Positions 27,775 to 37,479 of a stretch of 64,000 bases of DNA are shown one piece after another. How positions within the stretch are numbered: position 1 is the first letter of the stretch; each line of letters opens with the position of its first letter. The notes below the pieces were generated by a model. It had not been told where the DNA came from. It ran no database searches and saw only the letters and a list, made by a program, of their open reading frames with translations. The position numbers and the translations under genes were made by a program. The stretch lies in NCBI GenBank assembly GCA_015056925.1, contig SVFJ01000003.1, positions 22,258-86,257 of the forward strand. Direction: 5' to 3'. The DNA is from Lachnospiraceae bacterium. Lineage in GTDB: Bacteria; Bacillota; Clostridia; Lachnospirales; Lachnospiraceae.

Positions 27775-29100
27775 ATGAATCAAAAGCGTGAGGAAATCGC
27801 AATTGCGGTAGAAAACGTGAGTAAAATATATAAGCTGTATGATAAGCCAATGGATAGATTAAAGGAGTCCTTAGGTTTAACAAAGCAAAAGAAGTATAGA
27901 GAGCATTATGCTCTTTCGGATGTGAGTTTTCATGTCAAGAAAGGTGAGTGCCTTGGAATTATTGGAACCAATGGTTCGGGTAAGTCTACTATTCTCAAGA
28001 TTATAACCGGAGTTCTGAATCAGACCAGTGGTAATGTGAATGTGCAGGGAAGAATTTCTGCATTGCTGGAACTGGGAGCAGGCTTTAATATGGAATACAC
28101 CGGTATGGAGAATATTTACCTCCAGGGAACCATGAATGGTTTTTCGAAGCAGGAAATAGATGCACGTTTACAGGATATTTTGGATTTTGCGGATATCGGA
28201 GATTTTGTAAATCAGCCGTGTAAGACCTATTCCAGCGGTATGTTTGTACGTTTGGCATTTTCGGTAGCGATTAATATTGAACCTGAGATTTTGATTGTGG
28301 ATGAGGCTTTATCAGTAGGTGACGTATTCTTTCAGGCAAAGTGCTATCATAAGTTTGATGAATTTAAGGAGATGGGGAAGACCATTATCTTTGTAAGTCA
28401 TGACTTAAGCAGTATTGCCAAGTATTGTGACAGGGTCGTTCTCCTGAACAAAGGTACTAAGCTGGGAGAAGGTTCTGCTAAAGAAATGATAGATGACTTT
28501 AAGAGAGTTCTGGTAGGACAGTATGAGCTGCCGGAATCTAAGTCGGAAAACAGTCTTTTGAATGATGCAGACATTCAGGCTGCGGTGAAAAAAGATAAAG
28601 TAGAGGAAGAGAAACCGAAGCTTTTGGAGTATGGTACTAAGAGTGCTGTCATAGAAGAGATTTATATCACCGATGATAGGGGAACACGTTCTACTTCAAT
28701 TATTAAGGGGAGCGAATTTCACATTCATATGCGTGTACGTTTTGAAGAGAATCTTCCGGCACCTATTTTTGCATTTTCTATTAAAAATGCGAAGGGCACG
28801 GAGATTACAGGAACCAATACTATGTTTGAAAAGGCGTTTTTAGAGCCTGTTCAGGCAGGGGTGATAAAAGATATTACCTTTACACAAAAGATGTCTCTGC
28901 AGGGGGGAGAGTACCTGCTTTCCTTTGGTGTAACAGGTTATGAGGGCAATGATTTCCAAGTATATCACAGATTATATGATGCGTTAGATATAACGGTTAT
29001 TTCAGACAAGAATACGGTTGGATACTACGATATGAATTCTGCAATTACAGTGGAGGATGTTGTAGAGAAGAGTAATGTGATTCAATATAAAAAGGCATAA
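27775..29100 (+). CDS. Polysaccharide ABC transporter ATPase with Wzt-C-like domain
   Basis: The protein of 441 residues has Walker A GTNGSGKST (64-72), signature YSSGMFVRLAFSVA, Walker B ILIVDEAL and the switch histidine FVSHD. Residues about 286-433 form a beta-rich extension like the Wzt carbohydrate-binding domain. In E. coli O9a and Klebsiella O12-type systems that domain reads the capped non-reducing end of the chain before export. The next gene encodes a possible capping enzyme, which fits that scheme. TagH, the teichoic acid version, usually has a different C-terminus. Start ATG 27775 follows GGAGATTAAG. Confidence 0.93.
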   Translation: MNQKREEIAIAVENVSKIYKLYDKPMDRLKESLGLTKQKKYREHYALSDVSFHVKKGECLGIIGTNGSGKSTILKIITGVLNQTSGNVNVQGRISALLELGAGFNMEYTGMENIYLQGTMNGFSKQEIDARLQDILDFADIGDFVNQPCKTYSSGMFVRLAFSVAINIEPEILIVDEALSVGDVFFQAKCYHKFDEFKEMGKTIIFVSHDLSSIAKYCDRVVLLNKGTKLGEGSAKEMIDDFKRVLVGQYELPESKSENSLLNDADIQAAVKKDKVEEEKPKLLEYGTKSAVIEEIYITDDRGTRSTSIIKGSEFHIHMRVRFEENLPAPIFAFSIKNAKGTEITGTNTMFEKAFLEPVQAGVIKDITFTQKMSLQGGEYLLSFGVTGYEGNDFQVYHRLYDALDITVISDKNTVGYYDMNSAITVEDVVEKSNVIQYKKA

Positions 29101-29112
29101 GGAGCATTCCAC

Positions 29113-31146
29113 ATGACAGAGAAGATAGGAAATGTTGTACTGGATTTAACATATTATCCGGGAGAAGACAGATATTCAGATGGAGCGATAGAGGATGAGA
29201 TGCTGGAGATTATTCAGAATCATCCGGTTGAAGAGTATCCTGAAATTATAGAGAAGAAGAAAAGCTGGCCGATATTTTATCATTTGTCGCCATTTAGAAC
29301 CAATATTATAGACTGGCTTCCGATTAAGAAGACAGATAAGGTGTTAGAAATAGGTTCGGGATGCGGTGCGATTACAGGAGCATTGGCAAGAAAGGCAGCG
29401 CACGTAACCTGTATTGAGTTGTCTAAGAAGCGTAGTCTTATGAATGCATATCGTCATAAGGATATGAGTAATATTACCATTATGGTTGGTAATTTCCAGG
29501 ATATCGAGCCACAGCTTCCGTATGATTACGACTATGTTCTCTTAGTGGGCGTATTTGAATATGGACAGTCTTATATCGGTGGCAATACACCATATGAAGA
29601 CTTCATGAGAATTTGTAATCAGCATCGTGGCAAAGATGGCAGGATGATTATTGCAATTGAGAATAAGTTTGGTTTGAAGTATTGGGCAGGCTGCAGAGAG
29701 GACCACAATGCGCAATTTTTCTCAGGTATAGAAGGATATCCGAAGGGTGGTTCGGCTAGAACGTTTACGAAGAAGGGCTTAGAGAAGCTTATGCAGAGGG
29801 TAGGAATTGATGAGTATGCGTTCTATTATCCATATCCTGATTATAAGTTTATGTCAACTATATATTCAGACCAATATCTTCCTAAGAAGGGAGAACTTTC
29901 TACGAATCTTAGAAATTTTGACAGAGACAGAATGCTTTTGTTTGATGAAAAGCGTGTCTTTGACCAAGTGATAGATGAAGAGGAATTTCCGTTGTTTTCA
30001 AATTCTTATTTGCTAGTCGTGGGCAAGGCTCCTGAATGTGTATATTGTAAGTTTTCCAATGACAGAGCTAAGCCATGGGCTATCAGAACTTCGATGATGA
30101 AGAATACCTTTGGTGATTTGCATGTGGAGAAAGCACCTGATACTATGGCTGCGGTACCGCATCTGAAAAATACACGTAAAGCGTATGATTTATTATCTGC
30201 GCGTTACAAGGGAACTAAGATAGTGATTAATCAGTGCAAGACAATGACCAGCGCACTTTATTTTCCATTCTGTAAGGGTAAGACATTGGAAGAATTACTG
30301 GATGAGTGCCTTGAGAATGGGGATGTGCAAGGTTTTAGAGCTTTAGTGGATGAATATATGCAGTGGCTTACCTATGGAGAGGGAGATAGTGTAAGCAATT
30401 TGGATTTTGTATTCCCGAATATTCTGGTGGATGAAAATAAGTGGCAGGTCATTGATTATGAGTGGACCTTCGAAAAGTTGATTCCTGCAAAGGAAATTGC
30501 ATTCAGAGCATTTTATAATTATATGCTGGGCGGCGGTAATCGTGAAAAATGTCGTGAGATGTTGCTTGGAGATATTTTGCAGCTTACAGAGAGTGAAGTA
30601 GAAGAATATATTCAAAACGAAAAGGATTTCCAGAAGTATATAACCGGTCAGCGTGCAGCAGTTGGTGATATGCGTGAATATATCGGTAATAAGGTATATG
30701 ATATAGCGACTTTGGAGAGCATTTTTGAGGACAATGCAATCAGACAGATTTCACAGGCATTCTTTGATTGCGGAGAAGGATTTTCGGAGGAGAATTCTGT
30801 TTTGATAAAGGATAGCTTTGTAGAAAAAGATACCATTGTTACCAAAGTGGCATTACCGGAGGGGATTAAGAGCTTTCGCTTCGACCCTTGGTCTTATGAT
30901 GCAATTGTGCGAATTGAGGAGCTTTTGGTGGATGGAACACCATATACAAAGGAACAAATAGGGGTTAATGGACGCTGGTTGGATGACACATATATTGTGT
31001 TTGCGACACAGGACCCGAATATTGTGATAGCCTGCGAGGGAGCAAGGGAGGTTTCCTTAAGGTTAAAGATTTACGGACTTCCGAAAGATTTGATGGCGTT
31101 GCTTGTGCCGGCAGAGGAGTCTAAGAAGAAAAAGAAGCTGTTTTAG
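29113..31146 (+). CDS. Methyltransferase-kinase fusion, WbdD-like chain-terminator candidate
   Basis: The protein of 677 residues has an N-terminal SAM methyltransferase domain with VLEIGSGCGAITGALA at about 78-93. A later kinase-like domain contains SNLDFVFPNILVDENKWQVI (about 428-447) followed by DYEW. This matches the HXDX4N...IDXE pattern of aminoglycoside/choline-type kinases: the catalytic Asp, the Asn five residues later and the metal-binding Asp are all present. A beta-rich C-terminal part follows (about 565-665). WbdD of E. coli O9a combines the same two activities to methylate and phosphorylate the chain end. Placement directly after an ABC exporter with a Wzt-C-like domain supports that role by analogy. 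Confidence 0.75.
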   Translation: MTEKIGNVVLDLTYYPGEDRYSDGAIEDEMLEIIQNHPVEEYPEIIEKKKSWPIFYHLSPFRTNIIDWLPIKKTDKVLEIGSGCGAITGALARKAAHVTCIELSKKRSLMNAYRHKDMSNITIMVGNFQDIEPQLPYDYDYVLLVGVFEYGQSYIGGNTPYEDFMRICNQHRGKDGRMIIAIENKFGLKYWAGCREDHNAQFFSGIEGYPKGGSARTFTKKGLEKLMQRVGIDEYAFYYPYPDYKFMSTIYSDQYLPKKGELSTNLRNFDRDRMLLFDEKRVFDQVIDEEEFPLFSNSYLLVVGKAPECVYCKFSNDRAKPWAIRTSMMKNTFGDLHVEKAPDTMAAVPHLKNTRKAYDLLSARYKGTKIVINQCKTMTSALYFPFCKGKTLEELLDECLENGDVQGFRALVDEYMQWLTYGEGDSVSNLDFVFPNILVDENKWQVIDYEWTFEKLIPAKEIAFRAFYNYMLGGGNREKCREMLLGDILQLTESEVEEYIQNEKDFQKYITGQRAAVGDMREYIGNKVYDIATLESIFEDNAIRQISQAFFDCGEGFSEENSVLIKDSFVEKDTIVTKVALPEGIKSFRFDPWSYDAIVRIEELLVDGTPYTKEQIGVNGRWLDDTYIVFATQDPNIVIACEGAREVSLRLKIYGLPKDLMALLVPAEESKKKKKLF

Positions 31147-31160
31147 TTTAGGGGGACTAT

Positions 31161-33227
31161 ATGATTAAGAAGGTAAAAGCAGCCATTCAGGATAAGATAT
31201 ATCAGAATTGTATCAATGAGTATCAGAGTGCTTTGCAGTGCCAGTCAGATGCATATTTAGCATGGGTACGTGAAACAGAGTTGATATCTGACAAAGAGGG
31301 GGCAGAGGAGTCTTACCCCTCTCTTTCTGTTGTGTATATGGAACAGTGCACAGAGAACTTCAGACTTGCTGATGTGGGAAAAGAAATCGTAGTATTTGTA
31401 TCGAGAGAGGGTAAGATTTCTGTACGTGCCTTTAAAGAGATTGTAAAATATTTTGATACACATCAGGATATTGATATTGTATATGCGGATGAAGATATCT
31501 GGATGCTTCCGGAGGGAGAGGATAAGGACCCGGATAATGAGATTACTCATAGAATGTCGCCGTGGATGAAGCCTATGTGGTCACCGGATACCTTATTATC
31601 ATTTCAGTATTTTGGTAATATCTTTGCGATACGAAAGTCGGCTTTTGTGGATTTGAAATGGTTGGCGCAGGAGGATTGGCGTCAGAATATTTATGATTTT
31701 GTATTGCAGGCTACCGGTCAGGGCAAGCGGGCAGGACATATTGAAAAAATTTTATTTCATGCATTTCGCAGAGGTATCGATAAGGAGCAGGTAGAGCAGG
31801 CGGTAATGTTGGAAAGAAATCTGTGGGGTGCAGATTCTGATTATGACTTTATCAGAGAATTGGCATTTGACAGACGCAAGATTAAGGCAGATTTTACACG
31901 GGACGAGAAGACGGGATACTCATATCCTTTGTATCGAATAGACGGGAAGCCTCTTGTCAGTATTATCATTCCGTCTAAGGACAATGTAGATGTGCTGAAA
32001 CAGTGTATTCGTTCTATTTATGCCAAGACAGCTTATCAGAATTTTGAGATTATTGTCATTGATAACGGAAGTACGGCGCAGGCAAGAATGATGTTGGAAA
32101 GCTTTCGGGAAGAGTGTGCGTTTACTTATTTATATCAGCCGATGGAGTTTAATTTTTCCAAGATGTGTAATATCGGATGGAAAAAGGCAAAGGGTGAATA
32201 TGTACTTTTGTTAAACGATGATATGGAGGTTATTGAGGAAAGCTGGCTGACACGTATGTTAGGACAGGCAGCTCTTTCACATGTAGGTGCGGTAGGAGCA
32301 AAGCTTTTATATCCGAATACTACCTTGATTCAGCATGCCGGTATTACCAATACCTGTGACGGACCGGGACATAAGCTTCGTAGGATGGATGATAAAGAAG
32401 TGTATTATTATGGTAGAAATAAGTTAATCTATGACATGATAGGTGCCACAGCGGCATGTCTTCTGATGAAGAAGTCTTTATTAGAGTCTTTGGGAGGCTT
32501 GTATGAGGGACTTAAGGTCGCTTATAATGATGTGGATTTATGCTTTAGAATTATCCAGAAGGGATTATATATCGTACAGAGAAATGATGTTATATTATAT
32601 CATCATGAGTCCTTGAGTCGTGGAGATGACTTACAGGATAAAGCAAAGATTGCAAGACTTCTGGCAGAGAAAGATGTGCTGTATGGACGTCATCCTAAGC
32701 TCTATCGACAGGACCCTTTTGTTGGCTGGATTATGAACAGTGGAGAGCCTGAGTATGATTGCAGATGGATAGACGGCTATGAGTTGGCAGATATCATTGG
32801 TTATGAGGATAAGGTTATTCCAAGTAAGCCGTTGCCGAATATGAAGCGTATGAATCAGGCGATTATGATTACGATAGAGGAGTGTGGCAAGTCAGAGTAT
32901 CAGAAGATTGGTAATAAACGTAAGGGTTACTATATGCTTAAGGGCTGGGCTTTTGTGCCGGGAGCGGATAATGCAAGATATGATATGAAGCTATTACTGC
33001 GCAATTCTAAGGGAAAAGTGTGGGAGATTCCGGTTGCTAAGCGTTACCGAAAGGATGTGGCAGCAATCATGGAGAATCAGATAAATGTAGAGATGACCGG
33101 CTTTTGCTGCTGGATTTATGAAGGCACACTTCCGGCAGATACTTATGAGATATGGATGACAGCGAAGGATGCATGTTCAAGGCAGCGTCTTTATAGGAGT
33201 GCAGAGAAGAGTCTTGTAATAGAATAG
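31161..33227 (+). CDS. Large GT2 glycosyltransferase (tandem domains), copy A
   Basis: This 688-residue protein has three parts. Residues about 60-230 look like a reduced GT2 domain (VVFVSREGKISVRAF, IDIVYADEDIWML). Residues about 268-500 are a full GT2 domain (LVSIIIPSKDNVDVLKQCI, VIDNGST, LLLNDDMEVIEESWL) with the DXD-like NDD metal site. The last 100 residues are a beta-rich region (MLKGWAFVPGADNARYDMKL). The next gene has the same layout, so the pair are paralogs. Family members of this kind extend rhamnan or mixed polymers on a lipid carrier; linkage is unknown. Confidence 0.87.
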   Translation: MIKKVKAAIQDKIYQNCINEYQSALQCQSDAYLAWVRETELISDKEGAEESYPSLSVVYMEQCTENFRLADVGKEIVVFVSREGKISVRAFKEIVKYFDTHQDIDIVYADEDIWMLPEGEDKDPDNEITHRMSPWMKPMWSPDTLLSFQYFGNIFAIRKSAFVDLKWLAQEDWRQNIYDFVLQATGQGKRAGHIEKILFHAFRRGIDKEQVEQAVMLERNLWGADSDYDFIRELAFDRRKIKADFTRDEKTGYSYPLYRIDGKPLVSIIIPSKDNVDVLKQCIRSIYAKTAYQNFEIIVIDNGSTAQARMMLESFREECAFTYLYQPMEFNFSKMCNIGWKKAKGEYVLLLNDDMEVIEESWLTRMLGQAALSHVGAVGAKLLYPNTTLIQHAGITNTCDGPGHKLRRMDDKEVYYYGRNKLIYDMIGATAACLLMKKSLLESLGGLYEGLKVAYNDVDLCFRIIQKGLYIVQRNDVILYHHESLSRGDDLQDKAKIARLLAEKDVLYGRHPKLYRQDPFVGWIMNSGEPEYDCRWIDGYELADIIGYEDKVIPSKPLPNMKRMNQAIMITIEECGKSEYQKIGNKRKGYYMLKGWAFVPGADNARYDMKLLLRNSKGKVWEIPVAKRYRKDVAAIMENQINVEMTGFCCWIYEGTLPADTYEIWMTAKDACSRQRLYRSAEKSLVIE

Positions 33228-33233
33228 AAGGGT

Positions 33234-35279
33234 ATGGATATCGGTATGAATCAGAAGGCTTATCAGCAGATTCTTTTTGAACAGCAAACACCGTATTTGC
33301 AATTGCTTAAGGAATATAAAAGTGAATATGATTATGAGTCATTATTTGGTCATGGAGAGGGAAGTGTATTATGGCTTCCCTTCTTTGCTTGCGTGGAGGA
33401 CTTTAAAGAGCGATATGCGTTGGAGCTGGCAGAGAGTTCGGTGGTTTTATTGACTTCGGATTCAGGATATGTACATGAGAATATCAAACGTATTGTGACA
33501 AACTATTTTGAAAGCAATCAAGAGTTGGATATGATGTATGCAGATGAGGATTACCTGGGCAGTCTTTGGGAGCTCTATGGAGTAGAGGAAACGGCGGAAG
33601 CGAAGGCATATTCTTTTCGTGACACCGGTTTATATCGGGGAAATCCTTGGTTTAAGCCGGAGTATTCGCCGGATACATTGTTGTCCTTCTTTTATTTTGG
33701 CAATGTCATTGCTTTTAGAACGAAGCTTTTAGCAGAGGTAGAATGGCTTGGAAGCATAAATACCTTTCATAATATATATGATGCTGTGTTGCAGATGACA
33801 GAGAAGACAGATGGGGTAGGACATCTGGCAGAGGTGTTGTTTTCTAACAAGAGCCTCGCAAGAGAAAAAGAGTTGCAAGGAGTGCAAGAAGAACTTGCAA
33901 AAATAAAGATAAATGCTCTTAGAAGACGAGGTTTAGAAGCGAAAAATTCAAAAGACAAAAAAGAACACGAAATATATCAAATTTCATACACAATTCCGAG
34001 CGTGTCAAAAGTGTCTGTTATTATTCCCAGCAAGGATAATAGCGATGTGTTGGAACGATGTTTGGAAACGCTCACCGCTAAGACACAGAGAGTAGAATAT
34101 GAGTTGCTTGTGGTAGATAACGGAAGTAGTGACGAGCAGTGTGGTAAGCTACGCAGATTACGGGAGAGATATGGCTTTCAATATCTTTATGAGAGAGAGA
34201 ATTTTAACTTTTCAAAAATGTGTAATCAAGGTGCAGCGGCAGCAACCGGTGATTATTTACTCTTTTTAAATGATGATGTAGAGATTATGGAAGACAGCTG
34301 GCTTGAAAGAATGCTTGGTCAGGCAGCATTGCCATGGGCAGGAGCTGTAGGAGCTAAGCTTTTATATCCGCAGGCGGAGTCAGGAACATATCTGATTCAG
34401 CATGTGGGAATCACCAATATGGGAATCGGACCTGCGCATAAGCTTGGAGGTATGAAGGATGAAGGAATTCTTTATCATGGACATAATTGTGTAAGCTACA
34501 ATATGCTTGCTGTGACAGCGGCATGTCTTTTGGTGAAACGGGAGCGGTTCGAACAGGTTGGCGGCTTTGATGAGAGCCTGGCTGTTGCTTATAATGATGT
34601 AGATTTGTGTATGAAGCTTTATGAAGCAGGATACTATAACGTGATTCGTAATGACGCAGTACTGGTTCATCATGAGTCGTTGAGCCGAGGACAGGATGAT
34701 ACACCAAAGAAGAAGGCACGTCTTGCCGGGGAGAAAGCAAAGCTGTATGAGAAACATGAAGTATTTCGAGGGTATGACCCGTTTTACAGCAGACATTTGG
34801 TTCAATATAAAAAGGATACAGATTATCACTGTCATTATTTGTATCCATATGATATGATGGGAGAAATCGAAGAGGTAAAGACTCTGCCAAGAGTATTCAA
34901 TAATAAGCTGATGAAAAAGCTAAGCGGTCAGTCACTTTCTATGGTCAGTATTGATGCAGTGGAAGAAGAGGAAGGTATAATTACTGTCAGAGGTTGGTAT
35001 GTGCTACGCAAATATGATAATGCATTGCTTGACAGATACATCATATTGCAGAGACAGAATGATGGTATGACGTTAAGAATACATGCAAAGCCTTGGCTGA
35101 GAGAAGATGTGGAAGTTATTTTTGCTGAGGATGAAGAAACGTGTCATACGAAGCTTTCAGGTATACAGGTTCACTTGGATAAGAAGCAATTACCGGAAGG
35201 AGAATACCGTATCGGTGTACTGGCAACGGGAGAGAAAAAGCAGATGCTTTGTTGGACGCAGGAGCTGATAAAGCGATAG
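33234..35279 (+). CDS. Large GT2 glycosyltransferase (tandem domains), copy B
   Basis: The 681-residue protein is a paralog of the preceding one: reduced GT2-like N-terminus with MMYADEDYLGSLW, full GT2 domain with KVSVIIPSKDNSDVLERCLE and LLFLNDDVEIMEDSWLERML, and the same beta-rich tail (TVRGWYVLRKYDNALLDRYI). A lysine/glutamate-rich stretch (about 205-245) links the domains and differs from copy A. The start may be ATG 33234, one base from its GAAGGG site, or ATG 33246. Both copies probably act in turn on the same acceptor chain. Confidence 0.87.
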   Translation: MDIGMNQKAYQQILFEQQTPYLQLLKEYKSEYDYESLFGHGEGSVLWLPFFACVEDFKERYALELAESSVVLLTSDSGYVHENIKRIVTNYFESNQELDMMYADEDYLGSLWELYGVEETAEAKAYSFRDTGLYRGNPWFKPEYSPDTLLSFFYFGNVIAFRTKLLAEVEWLGSINTFHNIYDAVLQMTEKTDGVGHLAEVLFSNKSLAREKELQGVQEELAKIKINALRRRGLEAKNSKDKKEHEIYQISYTIPSVSKVSVIIPSKDNSDVLERCLETLTAKTQRVEYELLVVDNGSSDEQCGKLRRLRERYGFQYLYERENFNFSKMCNQGAAAATGDYLLFLNDDVEIMEDSWLERMLGQAALPWAGAVGAKLLYPQAESGTYLIQHVGITNMGIGPAHKLGGMKDEGILYHGHNCVSYNMLAVTAACLLVKRERFEQVGGFDESLAVAYNDVDLCMKLYEAGYYNVIRNDAVLVHHESLSRGQDDTPKKKARLAGEKAKLYEKHEVFRGYDPFYSRHLVQYKKDTDYHCHYLYPYDMMGEIEEVKTLPRVFNNKLMKKLSGQSLSMVSIDAVEEEEGIITVRGWYVLRKYDNALLDRYIILQRQNDGMTLRIHAKPWLREDVEVIFAEDEETCHTKLSGIQVHLDKKQLPEGEYRIGVLATGEKKQMLCWTQELIKR

Positions 35280-35307
35280 TAAGTAAAATAGAAAACGGAG
35301 GTCCGGC

Positions 35308-37299
35308 ATGGAGAAGGAATGGAATACACCGGAGGAAGAGCTTTCCTTTTATAAGGAGGCATATCAGCAGGAGAAGGTAAGGAGTGCGTCTCTTGCAGGG
35401 AGGCTGGCGGATGCAAAGAATGAAGCGGACAGCCTTCAGTTTCAATTAGACAGAATTAAGAATAATCCTATGTGGAAGGCATCGGCACCGCTAAGAATGG
35501 GCATGCACAGAGGAATTAATCTGTACCGCAGGGTAAGGAATGTGGGAGGACCACGTAATATCGTAAGAAAGCTGAAGCAGAAGCAGAGGGATAAAGGAAT
35601 CAGATTACAGCATGGAACAGCAAGCTTTCCAACGCCTGAAGAAGCTGCGATACAGCGCAAAACAAGATTTGAGAATCCTGTAAAGATTAGTATTCTTGTA
35701 CCTTTATGGAATAATAAGCGGGAATTTCAGATTGAGATGCTGGATTCAGTGATGAATCAGACTTATGAGAACTGGGAGCTTTGTCTGGCGGATGGTTCTG
35801 ATTCCGAACACAATTATATTGAGGAAATCTGCAAAGAATATGCAGCAAAGGCAAACGGACGAATTGTTTATAAGCGTTTGGAGAAGAATGGCGGTATTGC
35901 CGGTAATACCAATGAATGCTTAAAGCTCGCAACGGGAGAATATATCGGCTTGTTTGACCAAGACGATATCTTACATCCGTCTGTATTATACGAGTATGTA
36001 AAGGTAATCAATGAACAGAATGCAGATTATATTTATTGTGATGAGACTACCTTTAAGGGAGACAGCATTAATCATATGCTGACCTTGCATTTTAAACCGG
36101 ATTTTTCTATTGATAATCTGAGAGCGAATAATTATATTTGTCATTTTAGTGTGTTCTCAAGAGAATTATTAGATGGAACAGAGCTTTTTAGAAGCGGCTT
36201 TGACGGCAGTCAGGACCATGATATGATACTGCGCCTTACAGCGAATGCCAAGCATATTGTACATGTTCCAAGAATTATGTACTATTGGAGAAGTCATGCA
36301 GGTAGTGTGGCAAGCGGTATTGATGCAAAGCCATATGCAGTTCCGGCGGCGAAGGGGGCAGTGGCAGAACATCTTCATAAATGCGGGTTTGCGAATTTTG
36401 AGATTAAGAGTACACGTGCGTTTGATACTATCTTTGAGATAAAGTATGAGATTAAGAGTGAGGATAAGATATCCATTCTGATTCCGAATAAGGACCATGT
36501 AGAGGATTTGAAGCGTTGTATTTCTTCGATTATGGAGCGTTCTACCTATGAGAATTATGAGGTTATTATTATCGAGAATAATAGTACAGAGAAGGCAACC
36601 TTTGATTATTATAAAACGCTTGAGGGTAACTCAAAGATTCGTGTGGTTACGTATGAGGGTGAGTTTAATTACTCTAAGATTAATAATTTTGGTGCCGGAT
36701 ATGCAGAAGGTAAGTATTTGCTGCTGTTGAATAATGATACACAGGTTATTACGATGAATTGGCTTGAGGCTATGCTGATGTATGCACAACGTGAGGATGT
36801 TGCTGCGGTGGGAGCGAAGCTCTACTATGAGGATAAGTCTATTCAGCATGCAGGAATTGTACTTGGCCTTGGTGCGCACAGAACAGCCGGTCATACTCAT
36901 TATAAGATGGGAAAGGATAACCTCGGATATATGGGAAGACTTTGCTATGCACAGAATGTTACGGCAGTGACAGGAGCCTGTCTGATGGTGAAGAAAGCAT
37001 TGTACGACGCAGTAGGCGGATTGGACGAAGGCTTTAAGGTAGCATTGAATGACGTAGACCTTTGTCTGAAGTTTAGAGAGCAGGGATACTTAAATGTATT
37101 TACACCGTTTGCGGAACTGTATCATTTCGAATCAGCATCGAGAGGCAGTGATGTACAGGATGCAGCAAAGGCAGAACGCTATAATGAAGAGTGTGCAGTG
37201 TTTAAGGAGAAATGGGCAAAGGTGCTTGAACAGGGCGACCCATATTATAATCCGAATTTTTCTCTGGACCATAGCGATTATTCATTAAGAGCGTTTTAA
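35308..37299 (+). CDS. Bifunctional GT2 glycosyltransferase with coiled-coil N-terminus
   Basis: In 663 residues this protein has an N-terminal helical segment (about 5-50, charged heptad-like) and a basic linker (RRVRNVGGPRNIVRKLKQKQ). Two complete GT2 domains follow: the first with ISILVPLWNNKREF and GLFDQDDILHPSVLYE, the second with ISILIPNKDHVEDLKRCI and LLLLNNDTQVITMNWLEA. Two intact active sites suggest alternating addition of two sugars or linkages. ATG 35308 follows AACGGAGG. No terminator is visible after it, although a new promoter-like site follows before the phosphoglucomutase gene. Confidence 0.88.
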   Translation: MEKEWNTPEEELSFYKEAYQQEKVRSASLAGRLADAKNEADSLQFQLDRIKNNPMWKASAPLRMGMHRGINLYRRVRNVGGPRNIVRKLKQKQRDKGIRLQHGTASFPTPEEAAIQRKTRFENPVKISILVPLWNNKREFQIEMLDSVMNQTYENWELCLADGSDSEHNYIEEICKEYAAKANGRIVYKRLEKNGGIAGNTNECLKLATGEYIGLFDQDDILHPSVLYEYVKVINEQNADYIYCDETTFKGDSINHMLTLHFKPDFSIDNLRANNYICHFSVFSRELLDGTELFRSGFDGSQDHDMILRLTANAKHIVHVPRIMYYWRSHAGSVASGIDAKPYAVPAAKGAVAEHLHKCGFANFEIKSTRAFDTIFEIKYEIKSEDKISILIPNKDHVEDLKRCISSIMERSTYENYEVIIIENNSTEKATFDYYKTLEGNSKIRVVTYEGEFNYSKINNFGAGYAEGKYLLLLNNDTQVITMNWLEAMLMYAQREDVAAVGAKLYYEDKSIQHAGIVLGLGAHRTAGHTHYKMGKDNLGYMGRLCYAQNVTAVTGACLMVKKALYDAVGGLDEGFKVALNDVDLCLKFREQGYLNVFTPFAELYHFESASRGSDVQDAAKAERYNEECAVFKEKWAKVLEQGDPYYNPNFSLDHSDYSLRAF

Positions 37300-37382
37300 G
37301 TTTAATTATTGTACAAAATGGGTAAAGAAGTTGACATAATGAGCTTAAAAACTGTCGAAATAGTCTTTTTATAGATATTTTA

Positions 37383-37411
37383 TTGAAAAAGTGGAAATTT
37401 TTTGGTTTAAT
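37383..37411 (+). promoter_or_regulatory. Candidate promoter for phosphoglucomutase
   Basis: TTGAAA (37383-37388) and TTTAAT (37406-37411) are 17 bases apart, 69 bases before ATG 37480. A separate TTGACA at about 37333 has no well-placed -10 partner. The 180-base gap shows no other structure. Confidence 0.45.
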
Positions 37412-37479
37412 GAATTATGAAATAAAAAGAGGGAATTTAATAGTCTATGTGAAAACATAATAAAAATGGAGGGCGTAAT

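Noticed and set aside
34380..34890. Two long minus-strand open frames inside a GT2 gene
   Set aside because: They overlap a well-supported GT2 domain on the plus strand and have no recognisable domain or ribosome site.
37333..37362. Promoter beginning with TTGACA at 37333
   Set aside because: No acceptable -10 hexamer lies 16-18 bases downstream; the TTGAAA/TTTAAT pair at 37383 is better.
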